A DNA stretch of 64,000 nt from positions 124,001-188,000 of the forward strand of contig CALYLX010000023.1 in NCBI GenBank assembly GCA_944990035.1. Direction: 5' to 3'. The notes below the pieces were generated by a model, which did no database searches, was not told the origin of the DNA, and saw nothing but the letters and a program-made list of their open reading frames with translations. Both the position numbers and the translations under genes were made by a program. How positions within the stretch are numbered: position 1 is the first letter of the stretch; every line of letters begins with the position of its first letter. The DNA is from Clitopilus passeckerianus. Its lineage: Eukaryota > Basidiomycota > Agaricomycetes > Agaricales > Entolomataceae. Positions 1 through 11,132 of this stretch are shown here, one piece after another.

Positions 1-124
1 CGCCAGGCTGGAATACCAGAGGATAGGAGAGGATCGTCATTTTGATGTAATTAACATCTCAAATTATGATGTGATTCTTGGCACACCATGGCTGTATCAG
101 CATCGAGTGACATTCAGTGTGAAT

Positions 125-586
125 TGTTAAGCTAGTATCGCTACGTGCTCAACCAAGTATCAAGAGTTCAGCTGCTTAGTCCTCTACCAGCCTTTGTAGA
201 GACGAGCGAGAGTAATCGAGCGAGTCGAAGTTAAAGCAAATAGCGATGTATAGGCTTTTAGGTCAAGCTGGGGAAGCAAGACCGAAAGCGTGAAAGTATT
301 TATACATGAAGAGTAGGGCTAAGGGTTGGGCATTGCGCAGCAATGCTAAGTAAGCAAAAGTAAGTATGACTCGGAGTGAGTCAGAGTAAGAGTCACGACG
401 AGTCATGGTAAGTAAATATAGTACAAGTATCCCACGATCATGAGAATACTGAGTAATCATAGCTAAAGGGATGAGTAATGCGCAGCAGTACTGAGTAAAT
501 GTATAAACGTAAGCGGGGCGGGGATAGTAATGGTAGATGAGTAAAAGGAAAAAGAGTCCGGGTGTGTATCCAAGGTAACTGTAACA
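125..586 (-). repeat. Solo LTR of the inner Ty3/Gypsy element, inside outer copy 1
   Basis: A 462-bp sequence begins TGTTA and ends TAACA. It is flanked by the 5-bp direct repeat TGAAT (120-124 and 587-591). It matches the reverse complement of the LTRs at 18181-18640 and 23937-24398. Removing it with one duplication joins the protease and RT frames of the host element. At the four sites where the two inner LTRs differ, the solo LTR has the 3'-LTR state at the two length differences and the 5'-LTR state at the two substitutions. In its own sense it carries the same TATA (complement at 297-304) and TGACTC cluster. Confidence 0.95.
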
Positions 587-2874
587 TGAATCCACCGAGC
601 ATTACAATTGGTAACCTCACCTCGTTACCCCTGAAGGGTCCTGGTGTAACGACATTGTCCTCTCGGGCAATGTCCTTGTATGAAGATGACCTCGAAAAGA
701 TTCGAGAGAAACTTCGTGAGTATGCGAGACCACTCTGTAAACTTGCGAGTGAGACTCCGTTGCCTCCTTTGAGGGCAATAAACCATACTATACCTTTGAT
801 TGATCCGCATAAGGTGTATCCGTGGTGTCCATCGCGTTGTCCTGAACCGATGAAAGCGCAATGGATTGAAAAAAGGGACGCGTATATCAAAAGCGGCAGG
901 TGGAAGGTCACCAGCGCTGGGAATACCGTTCCCATTCTGTTCGTAAAGAAGCCTGGAAAGGCTGGAGAACCAATCAGAATGCGTACCGTGTTTGATTTGC
1001 GCGAGCGCAACGCAAATACCAAGAAGTTATCATCTCCTTTGCCGGATATTGATGGTATCTTGAGGAGGGCCGCTGCTGCAAAGTATCGGTCAATTATTGA
1101 CGGGCAGGACGCGTATGAACAGATCAGGATCGTACCTGAACATGTTGAACGCTCTGCTGTTTCCACCCCCGATGGAAACATGGTCAGTAATGTCGTGCAA
1201 CAGGGAGACTGTAATGCACCGGCAACCTACCAAGCGCTGATGAACTACCTGTTCTCATCGTATATTGGCCGGTTCCTTGATGTATATCTCGATGATATCA
1301 TCATTTATTCGAATACCCTGAAGGAACACATCGAGCATGTCAGAATTGTGCTCGATATTCTGAAAAGGGAACGGTTTTACCTTTCGGAGAAAAAGCTCCA
1401 ATTCCTGTGCAAGGATATGAAGGTACTCGGACGCATCATCGACGATGAAGGGATCAAAATGGATCCTGAAAAGGTCGATGCGTTGGTAAAATGGAAGGTC
1501 CCTACGAACAGAGACCTTCTGCGAGGATTTCTCGGTGCGGCCGGATACCTCGCAGATGACATTGACTGTGTACGCATCCCGATGGGGATTCTACACGGTT
1601 TGACGGGTGATACTGTTCCCTTCCGTTGGGAACACACCCATCAATGCGCCTTTGAAGATATCAAACGGTTAGCGTCATCGTGCAAAGACCACCACCGGAA
1701 ACCACTTACCTATGGAAAGGACACACCTCCAGTGAACCTTGTAACCGACGGTTGCATCACTGGAATTGCTGGTGTCGTCAGCCAAGGGGAAGATTGGAAA
1801 ACGGCCAAAGTGGCTGCGTTCTATTCGGCTAAGCTGAATTCTGCGCAACAGAATTATCCTGTGCATGAGATCGAGATGTTAGCCGGCGTGGAATCCATGC
1901 TAAGGCATCGCGACATACTGCAGGGTGTCCATTTTCGATGGTACACAGACCACAAGGGTCTTGTTCACCTGCTGAAGCAAAAGGACCTGTCGGGAAGACA
2001 GGCCCGGTGGTTAGAAAAGATCTCCGAATTTGACTTCGAGATCATCTACGTACCTGGAGTGGAGAATATCCTTTCGGATTCTCTATCTCGATTGTATTCC
2101 TTCGATGCGCCAGGGACGGTGAGGGCCAGAAGCGAATACACATACCATGATGTCATCGATAATGACAATCTGGTGGTACACGGCATTACAATGCCAGTTC
2201 TCGTCGGTTTAGAGGGCGAGATGGCGCAGCTTTCATTAGCTGCCGGTGAACTTGAGGTGGAGGGCGCGAATTCTGGTGAAAACGCGTCTCCCGTTTCAGG
2301 TAACGACGCACCGAAGACACGGAAACGCCGTGTGGTGCCACCTGCGGAGTCAGGTCGTCCAGAAACGGCAAATGAGTTTGCTAAGCGGACAGTCCGAAAT
2401 TTCGTGCTGAAGGGACCTCAGCAACGAAAGGAGGGCGAGGGTGGTACCCAAAGTACACAAAAACTTACCATCCGACTTCCTGCGCGTAAGAAATCAGTTC
2501 AAACGCGTGAAAAGGCTCTAGATGACGCCCAGATTGAAGAAGACGGTTCTCACAAAGAACCAGAACTTCGGTTGCCTAATTGGGAAGCAGATCAAGATGA
2601 GGCGCTCGCAAAGAGATCTCAAAGTCTTGCCGACCGATTTGCCGCAATTCCATTGGTGGAATTGTTGAACGGAGGGCGCGAGCCCATCGATTTACTCGGA
2701 AATATTCAAAACAGATATTCCGAGGATAGCTTCTTTGCTAAAATTGTCGAGAAGCCGAGTGAATTCAGGAACTTTGAGGTAGATGACAACCTCATTTACC
2801 TGAAAGAGCGAAATCTAAGATTGCTCTGCATTCCTCACGTTCTTCTCAATGGAAGAAACATCCGGAAGTTGTGA
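587..2874 (+). pseudogene. pol: Outer element copy 1 Pol: reverse transcriptase and RNase H (frameshifted)
   Basis: This is the central Pol part of the outer element. The RT palm motif YLDDIIIYS lies near 1286-1312, with the fingers region KPGKAGEPIRMRTVFDLRERN before it. RNase H follows (VTDGCITGIAG; ARWLEKISEFDFEIIYVPG, ending NILSDSLSRL). A charged linker of about 200 residues comes next. The frame stops at 2874, just before the integrase zinc finger. One G is missing at about 2864 relative to the other copy (CCGGAAG against CCGGGAAG), and the remaining Pol lies in the frame starting at 2871. Upstream, the protease frame is broken by the solo LTR. Confidence 0.9.
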
Positions 2875-5213
2875 TTTCAGAAGCACATTCGCTTCTAGCA
2901 CACTTAGGCGCCCGGAAAACCACTACATACCTTCGGGACCATGTTTGGTGGAAAAGTCTGATTACAGACGTTCAGGCATATTGCGATAGCTGCATTACAT
3001 GCAAGCGCTCCAAGCCTAGCAACCAGAGACCCTATGGTCTTTTGCACCCACTTCCGGTGCCATCGCACCCTTGGGAAGTCATCGGGATTGACTTTGTCGG
3101 TCCCTTACCCCTATCAAAGGATAGGAATGCCACCTATGATTCCATTACGGTCGTCATAGATCATTTGACTGGCATGGTACACTTGATACCATTGAGAATT
3201 AACTATACAGCTCGAAATGTGGCTGAATTGGTATTCTCTGAGGTCTACAAACTACATGGGCTACCTAAGGCCATTGTTAGTGACCGTGATACGCTATTCA
3301 CGAGCGTATTCTGGACGCGTCTCCACGGATTGATTGGAACGCAGCTCAAACTGTCGAGCGCTTATCATCCTGAAACGGATGGCGCAACTGAGCGTGCAAA
3401 TCGCACTGTAACTCAGATGATTCGTCAGTGCATCGGACCGAATCAACAAGATTGGGTATCACAATTGCCGGCGGTCGAATTTGCAATCAATACTGCAAGA
3501 TCTGAGGTTACTGGGTACTCTCCGTTCTTTCTGAACAACGGAAGAATGCCTCGTAGTTTGATCACGAATGCTCCACATGATACTGAGTATCCAGGAGTAC
3601 GAGTCTTTGCTCAGAGACTCAGAAATGCGATTCTGTCCGCGCATGATAGCATTTTGGCTTCGCGTGTGAAGTCTATCAGAACCGCAAATAGACGACGTCA
3701 ATTAGCCCCTTTCAAAGAGGGAGATCTCGTCTACATTTCCTCGAAAAACATGACCTTGCCTAAGGGTTCTGTTAGGAAATTCATTCCGAAGTTTGTGGGA
3801 CCTTATCTCATTCTCAAAGACTTTGGAAATTCATCATACCGCGTTAAATTGCCCTCTAGCATGAAACAGCGCGGTATTCACGATGTTTTTCACGCGTCGC
3901 TTCTTAGGATTCACGTTCCTAACGACGACAGGTTATTCCCTGGTAGGCTTGATAGCCAGATTGCCGAGGTCGATGATCCCGACCAAGAATGGACGGCTGA
4001 CAAGATCATTGAACACACTGGCGCGAAAACTGACGCTATTTTCAAAGTTCTTTGGAAATCTGGTGATGAAACTTGGGTTCCTTACACCCAGGTTGCTGAT
4101 ATGAATCTCATTGAGCCATATCTGGACCTACTTGGGGTGGATAGTATTGCTGAGTTACCTCTCGGAAAAGGCAAACCCCCTCAAGATGACCCACAGGTAT
4201 TCCTGGGGACTATGGACCTCCTTCCAGGATATAAAGGCCCTGATAAACTGCTCTTATTGACCCATTCCTCTACAGATACAGTTCTCTATAGGAATACTTC
4301 GCTTTCCCCACCAGCTCGCGTCTCTACCCCCGCTCTTCGCGTCCATCAATCTCACATCAATATGCCGCAAGTACGCAATGTCAAGCCGTTCGAGTGGAAC
4401 CAGTTCACTCTCACCACTAGAGGCGTATACCTCATCACGAATGCGATGACAAACGTCACCGTCACCATTCACCCTCTCCAACTTCGACTCTACTTTGCCT
4501 TTGACAAGGCTATCCGCGCCGGGAAATTCAAGACCGGGATTCCTGCCGGATATACGCAGGTCGCGGTCGCGTTTAATTCTAGCGCAGCCACAGAGCATCG
4601 TCTGTGCACTTACGAGCCCACTCAAGGTGGATGGATCCCACACGGCCCGCCTATCCCTTACAATGAATTCTCCTTCGAGTACAATGACATCGACTCTATC
4701 ATCCACGACCCTGCATTCCAGGCACTTCGCGTCACCAACTCCAACGGGGAATTGATCCCTTCTCGACTCCTTGAAATCGATGAAGCACTGCAATATCCCC
4801 TGCGCCAGCAGGCTGCACGTCGCATCAAGGCAGAAGAGAAGCAGGCCAAGAAACACGCCAAGAAACTTCTCAAGGCTCGTGCCGGAGGACAGAAGCCGAA
4901 GAAAAACACTTCGCCTTCTAATAGTCGTACAAACGCTATAAACTATTCGCTCCCTATCCCGAAACACGGTCTTTATCATACCCGTACACCTCCTGCGACT
5001 CCTACCACTTCTGCTGCGACGCCCACCACCATGGGCAATCTCGGTCCCCTTATGGACTTCTTTGATCCCGGCGTCCCCGCTTCTGGCAACTCTGGTGCCG
5101 TCGCCGGCCCGAGCAAACCCAGCTCATCTTCTTCGTCCTCGTCCGCCGCCTCGTCCCGCGACAATCTCATGGAAGATCCCATGGACTTCGACTTTGGCAA
5201 CTTGGATCTTTGA
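2871..5213 (+). CDS. pol: Outer element copy 1 Pol: integrase, chromodomain-like segment and C-terminal extension
   Basis: This continuous frame of about 780 codons starts with the integrase HHCC zinc finger (HSLLAHLG, then CDSCITC). The catalytic core follows, with acidic residues in GIDFVGPL, SDRDTLF and DGATERANRT. A chromodomain-like segment begins around EWTADKIIEHTG near residue 370. After it comes an unusual extension of about 350 residues. This contains a conserved middle part (GIPAGYTQVAVAFN), a Lys/Ala-rich stretch, a proline/threonine and polyserine linker and the acidic end MDFDFGNLDL. I do not recognise the extension. It is present and open in both copies of the element. Confidence 0.9.
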   Translation: MISEAHSLLAHLGARKTTTYLRDHVWWKSLITDVQAYCDSCITCKRSKPSNQRPYGLLHPLPVPSHPWEVIGIDFVGPLPLSKDRNATYDSITVVIDHLTGMVHLIPLRINYTARNVAELVFSEVYKLHGLPKAIVSDRDTLFTSVFWTRLHGLIGTQLKLSSAYHPETDGATERANRTVTQMIRQCIGPNQQDWVSQLPAVEFAINTARSEVTGYSPFFLNNGRMPRSLITNAPHDTEYPGVRVFAQRLRNAILSAHDSILASRVKSIRTANRRRQLAPFKEGDLVYISSKNMTLPKGSVRKFIPKFVGPYLILKDFGNSSYRVKLPSSMKQRGIHDVFHASLLRIHVPNDDRLFPGRLDSQIAEVDDPDQEWTADKIIEHTGAKTDAIFKVLWKSGDETWVPYTQVADMNLIEPYLDLLGVDSIAELPLGKGKPPQDDPQVFLGTMDLLPGYKGPDKLLLLTHSSTDTVLYRNTSLSPPARVSTPALRVHQSHINMPQVRNVKPFEWNQFTLTTRGVYLITNAMTNVTVTIHPLQLRLYFAFDKAIRAGKFKTGIPAGYTQVAVAFNSSAATEHRLCTYEPTQGGWIPHGPPIPYNEFSFEYNDIDSIIHDPAFQALRVTNSNGELIPSRLLEIDEALQYPLRQQAARRIKAEEKQAKKHAKKLLKARAGGQKPKKNTSPSNSRTNAINYSLPIPKHGLYHTRTPPATPTTSAATPTTMGNLGPLMDFFDPGVPASGNSGAVAGPSKPSSSSSSSSAASSRDNLMEDPMDFDFGNLDL

Positions 5214-5254
5214 GGGGTCCTTCCGCCAACGCTACACGACCCCTGGAGGGCGTA

Positions 5255-5502
5255 TGTGGCGAATACGTGACAACGTTATGCTTACTTCATCCAGATAAGA
5301 TTAGATTACTATTCCGAGCTCGTTCTATACATCCGTACATCGTAGCTACTTCACAGATTACGTTAGTTATACCTAGGAATTAGTATATAAAGGTCCTGTA
5401 CATGATTTAGAGAGACCAGCAATCTCGAATAGAAGAGGACTTACACCTGCTCTCTCGAGGCTACGTGTGACGCGACTGTGATACTCTCACACTCCCGCCA
5501 CA
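5255..5502 (+). repeat. 3' LTR of outer element copy 1
   Basis: A 248-bp LTR starts TGTGGCG and ends CGCCACA. By eye it is the exact reverse complement of the LTRs at 13274-13521 and 28176-28423. A TATA-like TATATAAA at 5384-5391 probably positions element transcription. Exon 1 of NACHT copy A continues immediately after it. Confidence 0.95.
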
Positions 5503-7429
5503 ATAATCAAAATAATACGACATATGGGAGCGGATTCCAGGTTCAATTTGGGGGAATTCAGAACTACTTTGGATCTGAAACCAATTACGGCCTAGGTCTG
5601 TCTAGTTAAACTTCTCAAGGCTTTAGATGAGCTTGACCTTCCAATCTAGTTCTGGACGCTCTTCTGAGCCGGACGCTTCCCAATGCAATTCATAACTCTG
5701 AAGAACGCTCAAAGGCCCCTCGATGCACTCCCAATACTTGTGCGGCAATTTTAGAGAACGTACTACCAGATTGGATTCAATCTGCTCCGAGACAGAGGTG
5801 CCTGTGGCTTTCAGGCTGTACTGGATCTGGAAAATCGGCGATAGCACAAACGACCGCAGAACGCTTACACAGGGAACATCGACTCGCAGCGTCATTCTTC
5901 CTTCCACCCGCCTCTTCAAGCGAGAGCGTCAAGAGAGGAATCATCTCGACGATAGTCCACCAGTTATATTGTTGGCAGCCTCAAATCTTGCCATATGTCA
6001 ACCAAGCTATTAGCGATGACCAGCTCTTATTTACCAAGACCCTCATCTCGCAGTTGGAAGAGCTCGTTATCAACCCTCTCAGAGAGGCATGTCAACAAGA
6101 ACCATCCCTTTCCAACACTTCTGGGGTCATCATACTGGATGGCCTGGACCAATGCGAAAATGCGCAGGATCAGCGAGAATTTATTTCCCTTTTCGTGGAT
6201 CTTGTTATACGCAATGACCTCCCCTTAATTCTACTCGTCACCACTCTACCTGAACCCTACATCGAAGAGGTTTTTGACTCTGTTCAGCCACGCCATCTCG
6301 TCCTCCGAATCGTGCTAGATGGCGAGTTTGCACCTGCCGCCGACGTCGAACTTTACTTAAGGTCGGCGTTTGCTCAGTTGAAGAATACCCGTCGCCACGC
6401 CGTCCATGAATCATGGCCGCCAGAAAATGCTATTCAAAAAATCCTCCAGAAATCATCCGGAAAATTCCTCTATGCATCCGCCGTGGCTGAATACGTATGT
6501 ACACCCAATGGTGACCCTCAATATCGTCTGCAAGAAGTTCTATCATGTATATTCCCCGAAGGTCAATCACCACTCACGGCCCTCGACACCCGATTTTTGC
6601 GCATCCTTCGTGGCGTTGATCCCGGTTCCCTCGACGTCGTCATGAACATACTAGCCTGGGTAGTGGTCTCAGATACGCATGCCACCTGGCAGGATCATGA
6701 CAGCGGCCCGCCCCTCCCTAGCATCGATATCGACTCTTGTCTATCTCCCACCGGCCTCAAGAGGTGGCTCACACTCAGCTCTGGAGAACTGCATAAGCAC
6801 CTCGTTTCCCTCCATTCCCTCCTCAATATTCCACCTAAGCGCTCCGCTCCGCGTCGGATACGTGTCTTCCATGCGTCATTTTGGGATTTTCTCGCGGACC
6901 CATCGCGAGCTGGTACATTCGCCATGAACATCCAGCAGGCCCACGTTCGGATCGTCAAATGCCTTCTGAGGCATATGTACTTGCAAAGGACGTTCACTGG
7001 AAGCATGCCACACCTGCTCCAGTACGATCCGGACCATCTGGAGGCGTTGTTTCAATATCACCTCCGTCGTTCCGCTCCGAACACAGAGTTGAGGATGATC
7101 ATAGAGGAGGTTACGGGGTTCAGTAAAGGAAATCCGGAGGTGCTCAGAGTACTGCGTTTGGGACGGCCTTTTATCAGCATTCTGCCGTTTTCGACTTTGT
7201 CGTGCAGGAGCAAGGAAGCGGCGGTGAGGTTTCTTGAGGTATGTTACTTTCTCTATTTCATCGGGTTACGCTGACTCTTCTTCGTCAACGGAGATGTAGC
7301 AACACAAATAGAGTCTCGTCTGTTCGTTGTTGGATATTTCCTAGTCGCTTGGCCTTGTTTCGTTTTCGGAACATCTTCATGGCATCCTCGTGTGGCCGAC
7401 GAGGCTGCTCATGCCTTAGGTCATTCTAG
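5503..7429 (+). pseudogene. NACHT-domain NTPase (NLR-like), copy A, 5' end cut off by retrotransposon
   Basis: This is a STAND/NACHT P-loop NTPase; family members act as oligomerising immune or cell-death switches in fungi. Exon 1 resumes after the LTR (5503-5595, GSGFQVQFGGIQNYFG), followed by a 54-bp intron. Exon 2 (5650-7238) has the lead-in PRCTPN, Walker A GCTGSGKS near 5815-5840, Walker B GVIILDGLDQCEN near 6124-6160 and an alpha-helical C-terminal half with no WD40, ankyrin or TPR repeats. Exon 2 is uninterrupted. Two lesions stand out. The start codon and first residues lie beyond the inserted retroelement. The acceptor of the last intron reads CGG where copies B and C have CAG, so the conserved last exon (frame ending 7429) may be lost. 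Confidence 0.85.
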
Positions 7430-8114
7430 TCCACTGGTAGTTTTTCTTTTGCTACAAATACACCTCCTCGTCATGTATTGTGTGCCTGTCATATGTCGAG
7501 CGGCCAGAGGAATTGGGTAAAATACGATGTACTATGGGTTTTGTTTCCACTAGCGTGGTATCTATGGCTATCTAGGACCTTGGGGTCTGATGATATAGTA
7601 GTTATTCTTCCGGGATGGGCACTAAAATGTTGAATTCATCCTTTCTGATATTTCGGGCCTGACATTTGGAAGTGGCTTGGTTGACCGCTATTCATTGACT
7701 GGTGGCACCACAGGCACGAGTTCCAGTCCCCCATTCTTTGAAGATCGTGCCCCCCTTGTCATTCTCGCCGCCAAGTAGTAGGATCTCTAACCCTTGGCAA
7801 CTGTGAGCGATTGATTGGTTGAGGAGCTTACAGAGTGTGTTTCCAATTGTACCTGGGCTTGGGTATTACTGGCATAGTAGAGGTTGGGCGAAGATACCTT
7901 AATGAAAGGACGCACCGCCACCTCCAATTTGGTATGATCGGCAAGGGCCTTGGCAATGCATGCTACTTTTAATTTAAGCTCAAGCATGCTAAGCATCCAC
8001 TGTTCAAATTCGTTCACGTGCATCAAATAGTCAACACAATTATGTCCAGAACCACCACCTACGTCTTGACTGCCCCTCCTCCAATTGCTCGAGGGGGTGC
8101 CCAACTACTTTTAT
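7430..8114 (+). repeat. Spacer between NACHT copies A and B, with duplicated leader segment
   Basis: No gene is seen. About 7755-8114 is a diverged direct repeat of the sequence upstream of copy C (11785-11853 continuing at 12487-12714). Shared blocks include CTGTGAGCGATTGATTG, CCGCCACCTCCAATTT and the TTATATGGCC around the start codon. The tandem duplication that made this family therefore included promoter DNA. Confidence 0.75.
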
Positions 8115-10126
8115 ATGGCCGATCTGGCACGTAATGTTGACATTCGCGACTCTCGGCTCGTGAAAACGCGTACCTACAACGAGAATAACCAAAATACTGC
8201 GATTTGTGAGAGCGGAACACAAGTCCAATTGGGAGTAATCCAGAACTATTTTGGACTCAAATCTACGAAAGCAGGCATGTTAAACTCACACGTATGAGAT
8301 GGGTATGCTTAGACTTATCTTTAATCGTATAAGAAGCTCTTCTCGGTCAGGCGCTTCCCGGTGCAATTCATGACTCCAAAGTACGCACCAAGGCACCTCG
8401 ATGCTACTTGGGCACAAGGGTTGCCGTTCTCCGGAGAGTGGACGATTGGGCTAAAGATGCGCCCTCCTCACCCTCGGCAGAGCGAATCTTGTGTATCTCT
8501 GGTCCTGCAGGCTGTGGAAAATCAGCCATAGCACAAACAGCGGCGGAACGCTTGCACAAGCAAGGACGACTTGCAGCGTCGTTCTTCCTCCATCGGCGGA
8601 TGCAGGCTGCGATGTAAAGAAGGGAATTATACCGACGCTAGTTCACCAGTTGTGTCTTTGGCGTCCTCAAATCTTGACACGTGTCAACCAAACCATCAGG
8701 GACGACCCACTCATATTCACGAAATCCCTTGTTTCGCAGTGGGAGCAACTACTCATCGGCCCTCTAGGAGAGGCATGTCAAGAAGAACCCTCCCTAAACG
8801 ACGCTTTTGGGGTCATCATCATGGATGGTCTGGACCAATGTGAGGACGTTCAGGATCACCGAGAACTTATTTCGCTTTTCGTGGATGTTTTTTCACGCAA
8901 TGACGTCCCATTGATCCTGTTCATCACCACCTCACCAGACCCATACATTGCAGAGATTTTCGACTCTGCCCACGCATCGCATTTCCTCCACATCGTGCTG
9001 GGCGATGAGTTTGCACCCTCCGCTAACGTCGAAATTTACGTAAGGTCGGCGTTTGCCCAGTTGAAGAACGGTCGTCGCAACGTCATTCATGAATCGTGGC
9101 CACCAGAGGATTGGGTCCAGAAAATCCTGCAAATATCATCCGGTCAATTCCTCTATGCAGCTGCCGTGGTTCAATACGTCCGTTCGCCAGATGGTGTCCC
9201 TCAACGGCGTTTGCAAGCAGTCTTGTCTGGGACATTCCCTGAGGGCGAGTCACCACTTGAGGAAATCGACAAACGCTTCCTCCGAGTCCTTCGAACTATC
9301 AAGCCACGTTCGCGTGAAACCGTCATGGACATATTCGCCTGGCTGATGGCCCACAATGAGGAGGTTAACCGGGGTCCCTTTCTGCCTATCCCTGGAGACA
9401 ATCATCCTCCCCTAATTTCACCCTCAGGACTCAAGAAACTGCTTATGATCAGCTCCGGAGAAATTCACGAGCACCTCTCCTCCCTGCACTCGCTGTTTGA
9501 TATTCCGCCCAAAACTTCTGGCCACCGTCCTATACGAGCGTTCCATGCCTCCTTTTGGGACTTTCTTGCGGACCCCTCACGAGCGGGATCTTTTGCAATG
9601 GACACTCAGCTGGCCAGCGGCCGGATAGCCAAATGCCTCCTTCGGCATATGCTATTACAGAGCACGTTCATCAGGAGCAATCCTCGGTCTCTCAATCCAC
9701 AATACAATGCTGAGCGTCTGGAGGAATCATTTCGTCATCACCTTTCTGGTGCGGAGCCCAGCAGAAAGCTGAGGAAAATAATAGAGGAGGTCGCCGGATT
9801 TAGCAAAGGAAATACCCAGGCTCTCAAATCCCTGGATCTAGGTCGGCCCTTTACGAGCATCCTGCCATTTGACATGTTATCCTGCGGCACTAAACAAGCG
9901 ATCGTCAACTTCCTTCAGGTGCATTATTTCCCGCATTTCAGCGAGCTGTGCTAACCGTTGATTGCCCCGGCAGAAATGTAACAATTCGAACGGACCCTCC
10001 TTTGCTCGTTACCTGATCGTTCAAAATCGTCTGGCAATCTTTCGTTTTTGGAACGTCTCCCTAGCATCGTCGTGTGGCCGACAAGGCTGCTCCTGCTTCC
10101 GGCCTAAAACATTTGAACTGTCATGA
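8115..10126 (+). pseudogene. NACHT-domain NTPase (NLR-like), copy B, one-base frameshift after Walker A
   Basis: Three exons: 8115-8274, 8334-9918 and 9974-10126. Exon 1 starts MADLARNVDIRDSRL and ends with QVQLGVIQNYFGLKSTKA. Its intron has a GC donor (gcatgt) and an AAG acceptor, while copy C has gtatgt and CAG. Exon 2 carries Walker A GPAGCGKS (about 8500-8523) and Walker B GVIIMDGLDQCED (about 8812-8850). The third exon ends with the Cys-rich motif SSCGRQGCSCF. Against copy C one base is missing at about 8587 (TTCCTCC for TTCCTTCC), giving a TAA at 8615-8617. After that the frame is open to the last exon. It is a recent pseudogene or a single-base assembly error in an otherwise complete gene of about 620 residues. 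Confidence 0.85.
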
Positions 10127-11132
10127 TGCCTTGGCGTCGCACGCCCGCCTCGTGTTCATGTGGTAGCGGGATTGGGCTGGGATACGGCAAAGGTGACCAT
10201 GACGGTGGTTTGCAACCTCGGTGATTATTATGTTCGGTAATTTGTCGTTACGCGATCACGACATTTCTGGATTTCGAGGTAGTTTGGGTGTACAAGTATA
10301 TGTATGAGGTTGAACTAATGTATCTTTTTGGATCACTTCCTTTGCAAAGTGGCGCTAGCTCGTCTTTCCTGAACTTCATGACCGATGAGCCTAATAAAAA
10401 GAAAGCCTACTGGTATTTGAGAAGGTGTCCTCGTTTTACTGCGGTGTCCTAGAACTTTCCACGGCTCTCGACTGCACGTCCACCCTACTCCTTGAAGAAC
10501 ACTGGTTGTGCTCCATCGAGTAATGATACGGCCTTCCTGACCACACACGATGTAGCCAGTTGGATAAACTGGTTGCGCTACACTGCCCATTAATCGGCAC
10601 TGCGCACTACCGAGGCCGTCATGGGATCCCAGACCGCCGATGAACTTGAACGGATACTCGGTTATGCAGTATGATGCACTCCGTGGTTGACGCCGACTGC
10701 ATGAACCGTTTGACCAAGGAGCTTACCTTGCGCGGAGCATGGAATACTCCCCAGTAAGTACTTCGTATCACTGTCCAACGTGGACGCAACGTTGGACGAG
10801 GAGTCTCCATGGCCGAAATTCTTTCAAGAAGTTGGGGCAAGTAAAATCGCTCGAGGTGACAGTCACTCGCCTGCCAGTGGCATGGTTTCTATCTCTTGAG
10901 CTTTGCCGCTATCTGTCGTTTGGATTTCGGTGAGAGTATTTCCAAGGCTGGCACGTAGGTATCGGGTAGGTCATCTTCAAGACATCAGCCATCTGAGCCG
11001 TATGGTGAAAGTGCATCAGACGCATTGTTGACGCGCTATTTGGCTGAGCCCAGAGGGATAAGCACCATTTCTGGGACGAAGCACTGGCATTTGATTGGAC
11101 CTGGGGGATAGGATCAATATCCACAATTCTCA
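10127..11132. other. Spacer downstream of NACHT copy B
   Basis: About 10127-10320 is similar to the sequence downstream of copy C (29874-30110), including GCACGCCCGCCTC and a stretch around GGTAGCGGGATTGGGC. The remaining 800 bp show no convincing reading frame, RNA gene or transposon end. Confidence 0.6.

Larger units (their letters stand above)
1..5502 (+). mobile_element. Ty3/Gypsy LTR retrotransposon, copy 1 (outer element), 5' part outside window
   Basis: The window opens inside the aspartic protease of a Ty3/Gypsy element and follows it to its 3' LTR (5255-5502). Domains in order are the protease end, reverse transcriptase, RNase H, HHCC zinc finger, DDE integrase core, a chromodomain-like segment and a long C-terminal extension. 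The right end reads CGCCACA, followed by ataat (5503-5507) as the presumed target duplication; its partner lies outside the window. The element sits inside exon 1 of NACHT copy A, since that exon resumes in frame directly after the LTR. A solo LTR of another element interrupts it at 125-586. It is almost identical to the copy at 13274-28423 but lies in the opposite orientation. Confidence 0.95.

Noticed and set aside
438..1181. Minus-strand frame of 247 codons across the solo LTR and RT start (also 17586-18302)
   Set aside because: It runs antisense to RT and through the LTR, with no homology; a by-product of codon composition.
4254..4979. Long minus-strand frame of 241 codons opposite the outer element Pol (also 13797-14519 in copy 2)
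   Set aside because: It is the shadow of the conserved C-terminal extension on the other strand. Both elements preserve it only because they are near-identical, and it has no domain.
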